This document shows positions 34,159-44,206 of a stretch of DNA of 64,000 nucleotides, piece after piece. The stretch lies in assembly GCF_035117555.1 (NCBI RefSeq), contig NZ_JAYKPK010000001.1:124001-188000 (forward strand), in the 5' to 3' direction. How positions within the stretch are numbered: the first letter of the stretch is position 1; each line of letters starts with the position of its first letter. Below the pieces are notes generated by a model. That model saw only the letters and a program-made list of their open reading frames with translations, had not been told where the DNA came from and ran no database searches. This stretch comes from Yoonia sp035117555 (GTDB taxonomy: Bacteria > Pseudomonadota > Alphaproteobacteria > Rhodobacterales > Rhodobacteraceae). The translations under genes were made by a program, and so were the position numbers.

Positions 34159-34814
34159 CGATGGATCTGGTGAAACATCCCCGCCGCATCCTGCCCCATC
34201 AAGGTCACGCCGTCGATCAGCCAAGGTTCAGCGATGATCGGGTCGAGCATCGGCTGCAAGGTGGCGACAACCCGCGCGCCCTCCGCTTCGGGCAGCGACC
34301 CGCTCAGCGTCAGATGGAAATGAAAATCGTCAAAGATATAAGGATAGCCCCAGTCCAGCATCTGCCGGTCCTGCCGCAGGGTCAGGGGCGCTTGCCTGCG
34401 CCTTGCAACATCGGCGTCTGTCAAAGGCGCGCGATGCTCGTCAAGCTCGGTGACAATCGCGCTTGCCAGATCGCGCAAGGCAGGCGGGTCGCCTGCGGGG
34501 CGAAGCGCGACAAAGCCGTGGTGATGCGCCAGTTGCAGATGCCCGATAGCGACGGCGGCATGGCGTTTCGCGAAATCCGCGACGGCCTGTTGCAGCTTGA
34601 CCGGGCCGGTATCGGCGGACAGCCGGAACGGCGCTTTCAACGTCCCATGTATGCCGTATTTGCGCGGCGTCGCCGTCACAGTGGCGACATCAACGCCCGG
34701 CACATCCGGATGCGGCACGAACCGCCCGCTGGCATTGTCCCAGCCGAGCCATGCGGCACCAAAATCAGCCAACGCGCCGGTCGGCGTATAGAAAATTGCA
34801 AATCTTTCGAACAT
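34140..34814 (-). CDS. DUF1045 protein, 2H phosphoesterase of phosphonate operons
   Basis: 224 residues. It has two H-x-T/S-type motifs of the 2H phosphoesterase superfamily: YGIHGTLKAPF (about 53-63) and FHFHLTLSGSL (about 164-174). It begins MFERFAIFYTPT, typical for DUF1045 proteins, which recur in C-P lyase operons. No PhnP is encoded in this window. In that pathway a phosphodiesterase must open 5-phosphoribosyl 1,2-cyclic phosphate, and this protein is the obvious candidate. That role is inferred from fold and context. It is convergent and overlapping with phnN and divergent from the second phnM. Confidence 0.85.
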   Translation of the reverse strand: MFERFAIFYTPTGALADFGAAWLGWDNASGRFVPHPDVPGVDVATVTATPRKYGIHGTLKAPFRLSADTGPVKLQQAVADFAKRHAAVAIGHLQLAHHHGFVALRPAGDPPALRDLASAIVTELDEHRAPLTDADVARRRQAPLTLRQDRQMLDWGYPYIFDDFHFHLTLSGSLPEAEGARVVATLQPMLDPIIAEPWLIDGVTLMGQDAAGMFHQIHRYALTG

Positions 34815-34848
34815 ATCCCACCTTTAGCCAAAGCATCGTGACACAGCC

Positions 34849-35994
34849 ATGACAGACCCGATTATTCTTGCCAACGCCCGCCTGATCCTTGGCGATGAGG
34901 TGATCACCGGATCGCTGCACATCAAAGACGGCCTGATCGCAGATATCGACACCGGCGCTGGTGTGCCGAATAGTGCCATCGATCTGGACGGCGCCTACCT
35001 CGCCCCCGGTCTGGTGGAATTGCACACCGACAACCTCGAACGGCATCTGTCGCCAAGGCCCAAGGTCGATTGGCCCTACCGCGCCGCGATCATGGCGCAT
35101 GACCGGGAACTGGCGGGGTGTGGGATTACCACCGTTTTCGATGCGATCCGGGTCGGGTCGATCACATCGGGCGGTGGCAAGCGTTATGGCAAATATGCGC
35201 GTCAGATGGCGGATGAGATCCTTGCGATGCGCGCGGCAGGTGCGCTGCGGATCAGCCACCACCTGCACCTGCGGGCTGAGATTTGTTCCGAAACGCTGAC
35301 CGAAGAACTGGACGAATTCAGCACCGACGACCGGATCGGCATTATTTCGATGATGGATCACACGCCGGGGCAACGCCAGTTCAGCGATATCGCGAAATTC
35401 GAAGGTTATGTGCGCGGCAAGAACAACCTCAGCGAGGCGGAGTTCGCGGGCTATGTGGATTTCCTCTACGGCTTGCAGCGGCAATTCGGCACAGCACATG
35501 AAGCCGCCACCGTCGCTGCCGCCCAAAGATTGGGTGCGGTGCTCGCCAGCCATGACGACACAACCGCCGACCAAGTCGCGACCAGCCACGCCCATGGTGT
35601 CCGTCTTGCCGAATTTCCCACGACACTGGAAGCCGCCGATGCCTGTCATGCGCAGAATATCGCGGTGATCATGGGCGCGCCGAACCTGATCCGGGGCGGG
35701 TCGCATTCGGGCAATGTGGCAGCACTTGATCTGGCACAGGCCGACCGGCTCGATATCATGTCATCGGACTACGTGCCTGCCGCCTTGCTGCTGGCAGCGG
35801 TCCGGCTGGGGCTGATCTGGGATAATCTGTCGCGCGGGATTGCGACGGTGACCTCTGCACCGGCAAAGGCCGCAGGGCTGACGGATCGTGGCCAGATCGC
35901 GATCGGGCAGCGCGCCGATCTGGTGGCTTTCGCGATGCTGGATGATACTGCGATGGTGCAGCAAAGCTATGTGGCGGGGCAGCGGGTGTTCTGA
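34849..35994 (+). CDS. phnM: PhnM, alpha-D-ribose 1-methylphosphonate 5-triphosphate diphosphatase (canonical)
   Basis: 381 residues, very close in pattern to E. coli PhnM. It shows PGLVELHTDNLERHLSPRPK (about 53-72), the metal-binding HTDN with His59, IISMMDHTPGQRQF (about 164-177), LASHDDTTADQV, MGAPNLIRGGSHSGN and LTDRGQIAIGQRADLVAF. It removes pyrophosphate from the ribose-triphosphate intermediate before PhnJ acts. It stands alone on the plus strand after the divergent DUF1045 gene, so it probably has its own promoter in the short gap 34815-34848. It is the likely main enzyme of the two PhnM copies. Confidence 0.94.
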   Translation: MTDPIILANARLILGDEVITGSLHIKDGLIADIDTGAGVPNSAIDLDGAYLAPGLVELHTDNLERHLSPRPKVDWPYRAAIMAHDRELAGCGITTVFDAIRVGSITSGGGKRYGKYARQMADEILAMRAAGALRISHHLHLRAEICSETLTEELDEFSTDDRIGIISMMDHTPGQRQFSDIAKFEGYVRGKNNLSEAEFAGYVDFLYGLQRQFGTAHEAATVAAAQRLGAVLASHDDTTADQVATSHAHGVRLAEFPTTLEAADACHAQNIAVIMGAPNLIRGGSHSGNVAALDLAQADRLDIMSSDYVPAALLLAAVRLGLIWDNLSRGIATVTSAPAKAAGLTDRGQIAIGQRADLVAFAMLDDTAMVQQSYVAGQRVF

Positions 35995-36036
35995 TCCCGC
36001 CTGTGAAGTTTTTGTAAAACAGCGAAAACCCGGTTG

Positions 36037-36069
36037 TCCGAATCTATATTTCGGATATTCGTGAAATAT
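36037..36069. promoter_or_regulatory. Overlapping dyads, candidate ArsR operator covering the start codon
   Basis: TCCGAA/TTCGGA (36037-36042 and 36050-36055) and ATATTTC/GAAATAT (36046-36052 and 36063-36069) are two interleaved inverted repeats. The second includes the first two bases of the arsR-arsC ATG at 36068, so a bound ArsR would block both promoter and ribosome access. The region is AT-rich like other ArsR sites. Confidence 0.55.
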
Positions 36070-36898
36070 GGAAACTGATATCACCTCACGGCTGACGACG
36101 CTCGGCCATCCGCAGCGGCTTGCCGTGTTTCGGCTGCTGATGCGGCGCTACCCGGACCAAGTGGCGGCAGGGGAGCTTGCCACAGCACTCGATATCAAAC
36201 CATCGACCCTGTCGGCCTATCTGTCGGCGCTGGTGCAAGCCGGGCTGGTCAGCCAGCACCGGATTGCCACATCACTGCAATATAGCATCGCTATGGATGC
36301 GGTCAGGCAGGTTTTTGATGACCTCTTCAACGATTGCTGTCGGGGCAGGCCCGACCTTTGCGCGCCAGCGCTTCTTGGAAACAGACCCATGACCCAGACC
36401 ACCTATAATGTGCTGTTCATCTGCACCGGCAATTCCGCCCGCTCGATCTTTGCCGAATCGATCCTGCGCAAGGAAGCGGGCGACCGTTTCACCGCCTATT
36501 CCGCGGGCACTGTGCCGCGCTCGGAACTGAACCCTTTCGCGCTCGAAGTCCTGCGCCAGAAAGGCCATGACACTGCCGTGCTGGAATCCAAGAACGTCAG
36601 CGTTTTCACCGGCCCCGATGCGCCGAAGTTTGATTTCGTTTTCACCGTCTGCGATCAGGCCGCGAATGAAGAATGCCCCGCCTGGTCCGGTCAGCCGGTC
36701 AGCGCCCATTGGGGCATGCCTGACCCGGTCAAGGCGACAGGCACAGATGCTGAAAAAAGCCTCGCGTTTCAGCGGGCTTACGGCGCGCTGCACAACCGGA
36801 TCAAATTGTTCACCGCCCTGCCGCTGACCACCTTGGACCGGATGTCGCTGCAAAAAGCCGTCGATGATATCGGCCGCAGCAAAGAGGAATTGAACTGA
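36068..36898 (+). CDS. ArsR repressor fused to ArsC-type arsenate reductase (LMWPTP fold)
   Basis: 276 residues. Residues 1-98 are an ArsR winged helix (ELATALDIKPSTLSAYLSAL), ending with Cys90-Cys91 and Cys98 (NDCCRGRPDLC), the As(III)-sensing cysteine arrangement seen in ArsR of Acidithiobacillus. Residues about 113-250 are a low-molecular-weight phosphatase-like domain: LFICTGNSARSIFAES with the P-loop C119-x5-R125, and TVCDQAANEECPAW. The domain would reduce arsenate or bind arsenic. An internal ATG at Met108 could give a separate ArsC. It overlaps the GAPDH gene by ATGA region bases. Confidence 0.9.
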   Translation: METDITSRLTTLGHPQRLAVFRLLMRRYPDQVAAGELATALDIKPSTLSAYLSALVQAGLVSQHRIATSLQYSIAMDAVRQVFDDLFNDCCRGRPDLCAPALLGNRPMTQTTYNVLFICTGNSARSIFAESILRKEAGDRFTAYSAGTVPRSELNPFALEVLRQKGHDTAVLESKNVSVFTGPDAPKFDFVFTVCDQAANEECPAWSGQPVSAHWGMPDPVKATGTDAEKSLAFQRAYGALHNRIKLFTALPLTTLDRMSLQKAVDDIGRSKEELN

Positions 36899-37896
36899 TG
36901 ACCACCTACGCCATCAACGGCCTTGGCCGGATCGGGAAACTGGCGCTGAAACCGCTTTTGGACAAAGGCGCGCAGATTGCCTGGATCAATGATGGCGTGG
37001 GTGATCCCGCGATGCATGCGCATCTGCTGGAATTCGACACTGTGCATGGGCGCTGGGATGCCAGTTTCGCCCATGATGCAGAGAGCGTGACGATCAACGG
37101 CACGCGGCTGCCATTCATCGGCACCAAGGACCTTGGCGCGCTGCCATTGGACGGCGTCGATGTGGTCATCGACTGCACCGGCGTGTTCAAGACAGAAGCC
37201 AAGCTGGCCCCCTATTTCGCCGCTGGTGTGAAAAAGGTCGTCGTCTCCGCCCCGGTCAAGGACGGGCCGACGGCCAATATCGTCTATGGCGTCAATAATG
37301 ATGCCTATGATCCAGCGGTTCATCAGATCATCACCGCCGCTTCCTGCACCACCAATTGCCTCGCCCCGGTGGTCAAGGTCATGCTGGACGGGATCGGGAT
37401 CAAACATGGGTCGATCACCACTTTGCATAATGTGACCAATACCCAGACGATCGTGGACCGCCCGGCGAAGGATCTGCGCCGCGCGCGATCCGCGCTGAAT
37501 TCGATGATCCCGACGACGACGGGCAGCGCGACGGCGATCACACTGATTTACCCTGAATTGAAGGGTAAGCTGAACGGCCATGCCGTCCGCATTCCGCTGC
37601 TGAACGCCTCGCTGACCGATTGCGTGTTCGAGATGGAGCGTGAAACGACCGTGGAAGAGGTGAACGCCCTGCTGAAAGCGGCCGCCGATGGCCCGCTCAA
37701 AGGCATCCTTGGCTATGAAGAACGGCCTTTAGTGTCTGCCGATTACACCAATGACACAAGGTCGGGCATCGTCGATGCGCCATCGACCATGGTGGTGAAT
37801 GGCACGCAGGTCAAAATCTATGTCTGGTATGACAATGAAATGGGTTATGCGCATCGCCTCGTCGATGTGGCATTAATGGTCGGGGCCGCGCTTTGA
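36898..37896 (+). CDS. ArsJ-associated glyceraldehyde-3-phosphate dehydrogenase
   Basis: 332 residues of GAPDH type: NGLGRIGKLALKPL Rossmann start, catalytic Cys150 in ITAASCTTNCLAP, and TLHNVTNTQTIVD (about 177-189), a sequence seen in GAPDHs linked to arsJ. With arsenate instead of phosphate this enzyme forms 1-arseno-3-phosphoglycerate. ArsJ, encoded next (overlap 37893-37896), exports that unstable ester, which then decays outside. The pair is a known arsenate resistance route. It is distinct from a housekeeping GAPDH by context. Confidence 0.92.
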   Translation: MTTYAINGLGRIGKLALKPLLDKGAQIAWINDGVGDPAMHAHLLEFDTVHGRWDASFAHDAESVTINGTRLPFIGTKDLGALPLDGVDVVIDCTGVFKTEAKLAPYFAAGVKKVVVSAPVKDGPTANIVYGVNNDAYDPAVHQIITAASCTTNCLAPVVKVMLDGIGIKHGSITTLHNVTNTQTIVDRPAKDLRRARSALNSMIPTTTGSATAITLIYPELKGKLNGHAVRIPLLNASLTDCVFEMERETTVEEVNALLKAAADGPLKGILGYEERPLVSADYTNDTRSGIVDAPSTMVVNGTQVKIYVWYDNEMGYAHRLVDVALMVGAAL

Positions 37897-39161
37897 CCGA
37901 CACTAGCAAACCCGAAGGGCGCAGCGCCTATATCGCTGTCACCGCATCCTATTGGGCCTTCATGCTGACCGATGGTGCCTTGCGGATGCTGGTGCTGCTG
38001 CATTTCCACACTTTGGGCTTTTCGCCGGTGCAACTCGCCTATCTTTTCGTGCTGTATGAGATCGCGGGGATCGTCACCAACCTTTGTGCCGGGTGGATCG
38101 CGGCCCGATTTGGTCTGACGATCACGCTCTATGCCGGGCTTGGCTTGCAGGTCGTGGCCTTGCTGGCGCTCGCACAGCTTGATCCGACCTGGGCGATTGG
38201 GGCCTCTGTCGTCTTTGTCATGCTGGTGCAGGGCGCCAGCGGCGTGGCCAAGGATCTGGCCAAGATGGCCTCCAAATCCGCGGTCAAACTGATCGCGCCG
38301 GACGGGCAGGCGGGGCTGTTCCGCTGGGTCGCCTTGCTGACCGGGTCAAAGAATGCGGTCAAAGGTCTGGGTTTTCTGCTCGGCGCGGGCATGCTCGCCA
38401 CCATCGGCTTTGTCGGGGCGGTGCTGGTGATGGCGGCGGCGCTGAGCGTGATCCTGATTGCGGTGCTGATCTTCATGCCATCGGGCCTGCCAAAAGGGCG
38501 CAAGGGCGCGAAGTTTTCGGAAATCATCTCCAAATCCCATAACGTCAATTGGCTCAGCGCCGCGCGCGTCTTCCTGTTCGGCGCGCGCGATATCTGGTTC
38601 GTTGTCGGCATCCCGATCTATTTCTACGCCGTGCTGTCCGATGGCAGCGTCGCGGGCAACCGCAATGCGTTTTTCATGATCGGCACCTTTATGGCGGTCT
38701 GGATCATCCTTTACGGCGCGGTGCAGGCATCGGCCCCCAAGGTGCTGCGCGCCACGACACGGCCAGCGGGTGAATTGATCAGCGCTGCCCGACAATGGGC
38801 CTGGGCGCTGGCGGCAGTGCCAGCTATCCTGACATCGGCGGCGCTGCTTTCAACCGGGCCGCAGCTATGGTTGACGATCACGTTGGTCGTAGGGTTGTTG
38901 GTATTCGGCGCGATCTTCGCGATCAATTCGGCGCTGCATTCCTATCTGATCCTGTCGTTCAGTAAGGCTGAGCGGGTCACGATGGATGTCGGGTTCTATT
39001 ACATGGCCAATGCGGCGGGGCGTCTGTTGGGGACGCTTCTGTCCGGCCTGACCTATCAGGCGGGCGGTCTGGGGCTGATGCTGGGCACGGCCACGCTGAT
39101 GGTCGCGATCTCGGCCCTTGTCGCCGGGCGGCTTGATCCGCGGGCTATTGAAACCGATTGA
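37893..39161 (+). CDS. arsJ: ArsJ, organoarsenical (1-arseno-3-phosphoglycerate) efflux permease
   Basis: 422 residues, a major facilitator superfamily protein with about twelve helices. Marks are SAYIAVTASYWAFMLTDGALR at the N-terminus (most of that run), LYEIAGIVTNLCAGWIAARFG (TM2-3 loop, central part), and GASGVAKDLAKMASKSAVKL (about 110-129), a long ArsJ-typical cytosolic loop. It exports the arsenylated sugar phosphate made by the preceding GAPDH. Its 3' end overlaps the convergent NikR-like gene by 17 bases (39145-39161). Confidence 0.92.
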   Translation: MTDTSKPEGRSAYIAVTASYWAFMLTDGALRMLVLLHFHTLGFSPVQLAYLFVLYEIAGIVTNLCAGWIAARFGLTITLYAGLGLQVVALLALAQLDPTWAIGASVVFVMLVQGASGVAKDLAKMASKSAVKLIAPDGQAGLFRWVALLTGSKNAVKGLGFLLGAGMLATIGFVGAVLVMAAALSVILIAVLIFMPSGLPKGRKGAKFSEIISKSHNVNWLSAARVFLFGARDIWFVVGIPIYFYAVLSDGSVAGNRNAFFMIGTFMAVWIILYGAVQASAPKVLRATTRPAGELISAARQWAWALAAVPAILTSAALLSTGPQLWLTITLVVGLLVFGAIFAINSALHSYLILSFSKAERVTMDVGFYYMANAAGRLLGTLLSGLTYQAGGLGLMLGTATLMVAISALVAGRLDPRAIETD

Positions 39162-39609
39162 CCACTTTCGCATGATGATGCGGCGCGCCATTGCCATGCG
39201 CATGTGGCGCGTCATCAACCATCAAAGGCACCAAGGCCAGACGGCCATGCCGCACACCGCGTTCAAGGAACAGCGCATTGGCGATGGCTTCGACCTCGGC
39301 AACGCTGCCTTTCAGCACCGCGACCTCGACCGAGGTGGAATGATCCACTGGCACCGATAAGGCGGCGGTGAAACGGTCGTGATTATCCTGCCGCACCTGC
39401 GGGATTTTCCGCGCCAGATCGCGCATATCGGGATCGACCGTATAGCTGACCACGCCCAGACAGGCCGCATCGGCGGGGGCGGCAGGTGTCAGCGCGCGGG
39501 CGACCAGATCGCGGATCGCCTCTGACCTGTTGGTGGCACCGGATGCATCCATATGCGCATCGACTGCGGCCAGCAGATCATCATCCAGCGTCATCGTGAT
39601 CCGTTTCAT
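39145..39609 (-). CDS. NikR-family ribbon-helix-helix regulator lacking the nickel ligands
   Basis: 154 residues from the ATG at 39609 (GAGGAC upstream). The N-terminal ribbon-helix-helix, MKRITMTLDDDLLAAVDAHM (first 20), and TNRSEAIRDLVARAL match NikR. A C-terminal ACT-like domain follows, with EVAVLKGSVAEVE and ERGVRHG. Gapless alignment to E. coli NikR places Gln, Ser, Pro and Ser at the four high-affinity nickel positions (His76, His87, His89, Cys95). The tail has an unusual His cluster, HAHGNGAPHHHAK. No nickel transporter or urease is nearby. The ligand is therefore unknown; a zinc, other-metal or small-molecule sensor is possible. Confidence 0.85.
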   Translation of the reverse strand: MKRITMTLDDDLLAAVDAHMDASGATNRSEAIRDLVARALTPAAPADAACLGVVSYTVDPDMRDLARKIPQVRQDNHDRFTAALSVPVDHSTSVEVAVLKGSVAEVEAIANALFLERGVRHGRLALVPLMVDDAPHAHGNGAPHHHAKVVNRFQ

Positions 39610-39675
39610 GCCGGGTCCTCTCTTGCTGTGGGGAATATCGGGCAAAGCGGCGCGAAGGGCAATAATCTTTGGGAA

Positions 39676-40802
39676 TTACGCTTTGGCAAGGATATCCAGC
39701 AAGGCGGGCATGTCCAGATCGACAGGATTGGCTTTGTAGGATGAAGCATTGCGCGCATCGCCGGCAATCTGGTCATGCGTGTCGGGCGTGTCGGGCGTGA
39801 CCCCAAGATCCTGCAAGCGCGGCAAGCCGTGATCGCGCGCCCATGTCTGGAAATCCGCCAGGCTGCCATATTCATCGCTGATCCGGTCGATGACCCACGT
39901 AATCCGCGCGGCAGTGTCACCATCGGATGCTGCATGGTTCGCCTGCAACACAGGCACCAACAACGCCCCGCAGATCGCGCCATGCGCGGCCCCTGTCTGC
40001 CCGCCGATCACCCCGGCGAAACCATGCACCGCGCCCAATCCCGCATTGGCCAGCGCCAAGCCGCCAACGACACTCGTCAGCGCCATATCATCCCAAGCGC
40101 CTGTGTCGTCGTGGTCCAGCAACCGGCGCAAGGCCGCCAATCCGCGCGGGATCGCATCGCGGCAGAGCGCGTCAGTTATCGGATTGGCCCGGCTGCTGAT
40201 GAAGGGTTCAATGACCTGGGTAACGGCATCTAGGCCGGAGCTAAGGATCACGCCGCACGGGCAGGACAGGCACAGATCAGGGTCAATCAAAGCCAATGTC
40301 GGGTAAAGCTGGGGGTCACGCAGGCTGACCTTGCGCGCGGCCTCCGGCACGCCGATCACGGCGTTGCGGGTGACTTCTGTGCCGGTGCCGGCGGTCGTCG
40401 GGATCGCGACCAAGGGCAGGGGGGCCTTGTCCAGCGGTTGGCCTTCGCCCACCACCTCCAGATAGCGCAGCGCGCCGTGGGGAGCGGGGATCAATGCGGC
40501 GAGTGCTTTGCCCAGATCAATCACGGCACCACCACCGATGGCGATGATCAGGTCGGGTGCAAAGGGGCGGGCAGTTTCCAGATGCGCGGTGATCGCAGGC
40601 AGGTCGGGTTCGCCCTTGGCGATCAATTCTAGTACTGCACCTGATCTGCGCAGATCACGCACCATACCATCCGCAGCGGCCACCGATGCCGAACGGACCA
40701 GCAGGACGCGGGCGTAGGGCGCGGCAAAGGCGGCAGCCTCGGCCAACACCCCCCGGCCAAAGCGGATTGTCCCCGCCGAGGCAAAGCCGAAAGGTGTGAT
40801 CA

Positions 40803-40803
<1 letters not shown>
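39676..40803 (-). CDS. Iron-ADH-family dehydrogenase, cotranslated with glpK
   Basis: 375 residues from the ATG at 40803, overlapping the glpK stop (TGATG). It has the family's NAD-binding GGGAVIDLGKALAAL (about 90-104) and IPTTAGTGTEVTRNAV. The metal site is altered. Asp192 (LDAVTQVIEP) is present, but the next ligand, usually His in DALTHAIE, is Gln196. His260 (AVHGF) and His274 (AAHGA) are kept. The subgroup with this Gln may use another metal or another substrate. The position suggests a glycerol-linked alcohol or aldehyde, such as glycerol or dihydroxyacetone, but this is inference. Confidence 0.85.
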
Positions 40804-42290
<1,487 letters not shown>

Positions 42291-42402
42291 TTTGTCGCTC
42301 CTCTGCTTTGCTTGGCAGCCTGTCATAAAACTGGCGAAGCAGCCAGTGGGCCACTTCGCCAGCGGGGTCATCAGGGGCAGCCGCGCCGCCCCTGATGTTC
42401 AC

Positions 42403-44115
42403 TTATTCCGTCCAGCGGCGGATCAGTTCTTCATAGGCGATGGTCTGCGGTTCGCCTTTTTCATCCTCAAGCGCTGGCCACGGTGCGCCGGGCTGCGACA
42501 GCCAGTATTCCGCATCCTGTTCCTCGTTCAGCGCCGGGCCGAATTCGCCCTGCACGCCGGATCGGCCCAGACGTTCCATCACCGCCTCTTGTTCAGCGCA
42601 AAGCGCATCCATGGCTTCCTGAGCAGTGCGCGCACCGGATGACGCGTCACCGATATTCTGCCACCAGAGCTGCGCCAGACGGGGATAGTCAGGCACGTTG
42701 AACCCTGTGTCAGTCCACAATTCCCGCTCCGGCGAGCGGTAGAATTCTACCAGACCCCCCAGTTGCGGCGCGCGTTCAGTGAAGCTTTCGTGGTTGACGC
42801 TGGATTCGCGGATGAAGGTCAGACCGTAGTGGGATTTGGCCACATCCACTGTCTTGGACGAAATGAACTGCGCATAAAGCCATGCGGCCTGCGCACGGTC
42901 CACGGGGGTCGATTCCAGAATGGTGGCAGAGCCCACATCCTGATAGCCGACCTTCATGCCTTCCTGCCAATAGGCGCCGTGCGGGCTGGGGGCCATGCGC
43001 CATTTCGGTGTGCCGTCCTCGTTCATCACCGGCAGGTCAGGGGCGACCATGTCGGCGGTGAATGTGGTGTACCAGAAAATCTGCTGGGCGATGTTGCCCT
43101 GCGATGGCACTGGCCCGGATTCCGAAAAGTTCATGCCGTTGGCTTCGGGTGGGGCATAGTTCTGCAACCAATCGACGTATTTTTCGATTGAATAGACAGC
43201 GGCGGGGCTATTGGTTGCACCACCGCGCGCCATGCAGGACCCGACGGTCTGAAAGTTTTCATTGACCCGTAGACCCCATTCATCGACCGGCACGCCATTG
43301 GGCAGCCCAAGGTCGGATGCACCGGCCATCGACAGCCATGCATCGGTGAAACGCCAGCCAAGGCTTGGGTCACGGCGTCCGTAATCCATATGGCCATAAA
43401 CCGTTGTGCCGTCGATTTCACGCCCGGTAAAGAAGGCGGCGATATCTTCATAGGCGGACCAGTTCACCGGCACGCCCAAAGGATAGCCGTATTCCTCTTC
43501 AAAGGCGGCCATGATTTCAGGATCAGTGAACCAATCGTGGCGGAACCAATAGAGGTTGGCGAATTGCTGGACCGGCAATTGGTACAGCTTGCCATCCGGT
43601 CCGGTCGCCATGCTGGTGCCCATGAAATCATCCAGATCCAGACCGGGGTTGGTGAAATCTGCACCGTCACCTTCCATAAAGTCGGTCAGGTTCCGGGTCT
43701 GTTGATAGCGCCAATGCGTCCCGATCAGGTCTGCATCATTGATGTACATGTCGAACACGTTCTCGCCTGTCTGCAACTGGGTCTGCAGACGTTCGACCAC
43801 GTCACCTTCGCCGATCAGGGTATGGGTGACGTTGATACCAGTGATCGCGCTAAACGCTGGAGCGAGGATGCTGGATTCAAATTCATGCGTCGTGATCGTC
43901 TCGGAGACGACATTGATTGACATGCCGCGCAGGGGCTCTGCCGCGTCGATGAACCATTGCACTTCTGCTTCCTGTTCTTCGCGGGTCAGGGCGGACATAT
44001 CGCCGATATGTTCATCAAGAAACGCGATGGCGGCGTCCATATCGGCGAATGCCGCCCCCCCCGTCACCGATAGCGCAAGTGCCAGCGCTGTGGATGTCTT
44101 CAAAATACGGTTCAT
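42403..44115 (-). CDS. glpV: Glycerol ABC transporter binding protein GlpV
   Basis: 570 residues from the ATG at 44115. A Sec signal peptide (about 1-24, ending GGAAFA) is followed by a large type-1 solute-binding protein, longer than usual sugar binders. It shows the family run NVVSETITTHEFESSILAPA and GEGDVVERLQTQLQTGENVFD. In Rhizobium leguminosarum a protein of this kind, encoded between the small glpU and glpK genes, binds glycerol for the GlpSTPQUV importer. The gene order here is the same, so the name is used by synteny. Confidence 0.9.
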   Translation of the reverse strand: MNRILKTSTALALALSVTGGAAFADMDAAIAFLDEHIGDMSALTREEQEAEVQWFIDAAEPLRGMSINVVSETITTHEFESSILAPAFSAITGINVTHTLIGEGDVVERLQTQLQTGENVFDMYINDADLIGTHWRYQQTRNLTDFMEGDGADFTNPGLDLDDFMGTSMATGPDGKLYQLPVQQFANLYWFRHDWFTDPEIMAAFEEEYGYPLGVPVNWSAYEDIAAFFTGREIDGTTVYGHMDYGRRDPSLGWRFTDAWLSMAGASDLGLPNGVPVDEWGLRVNENFQTVGSCMARGGATNSPAAVYSIEKYVDWLQNYAPPEANGMNFSESGPVPSQGNIAQQIFWYTTFTADMVAPDLPVMNEDGTPKWRMAPSPHGAYWQEGMKVGYQDVGSATILESTPVDRAQAAWLYAQFISSKTVDVAKSHYGLTFIRESSVNHESFTERAPQLGGLVEFYRSPERELWTDTGFNVPDYPRLAQLWWQNIGDASSGARTAQEAMDALCAEQEAVMERLGRSGVQGEFGPALNEEQDAEYWLSQPGAPWPALEDEKGEPQTIAYEELIRRWTE

Positions 44116-44206
44116 TGTGTAATTCCTCCCATGGATTGAACCTTCGTTGTCGTTTGCAAGACCTGCCGAACCTCCTACGGCGCATCTTGCGTTCACTTGC
44201 GGCGTG

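Noticed and set aside
22447..35994. Recent horizontal transfer of the phosphonate region
   Set aside because: No integrase, tRNA, repeats or obvious change of base composition at its borders.
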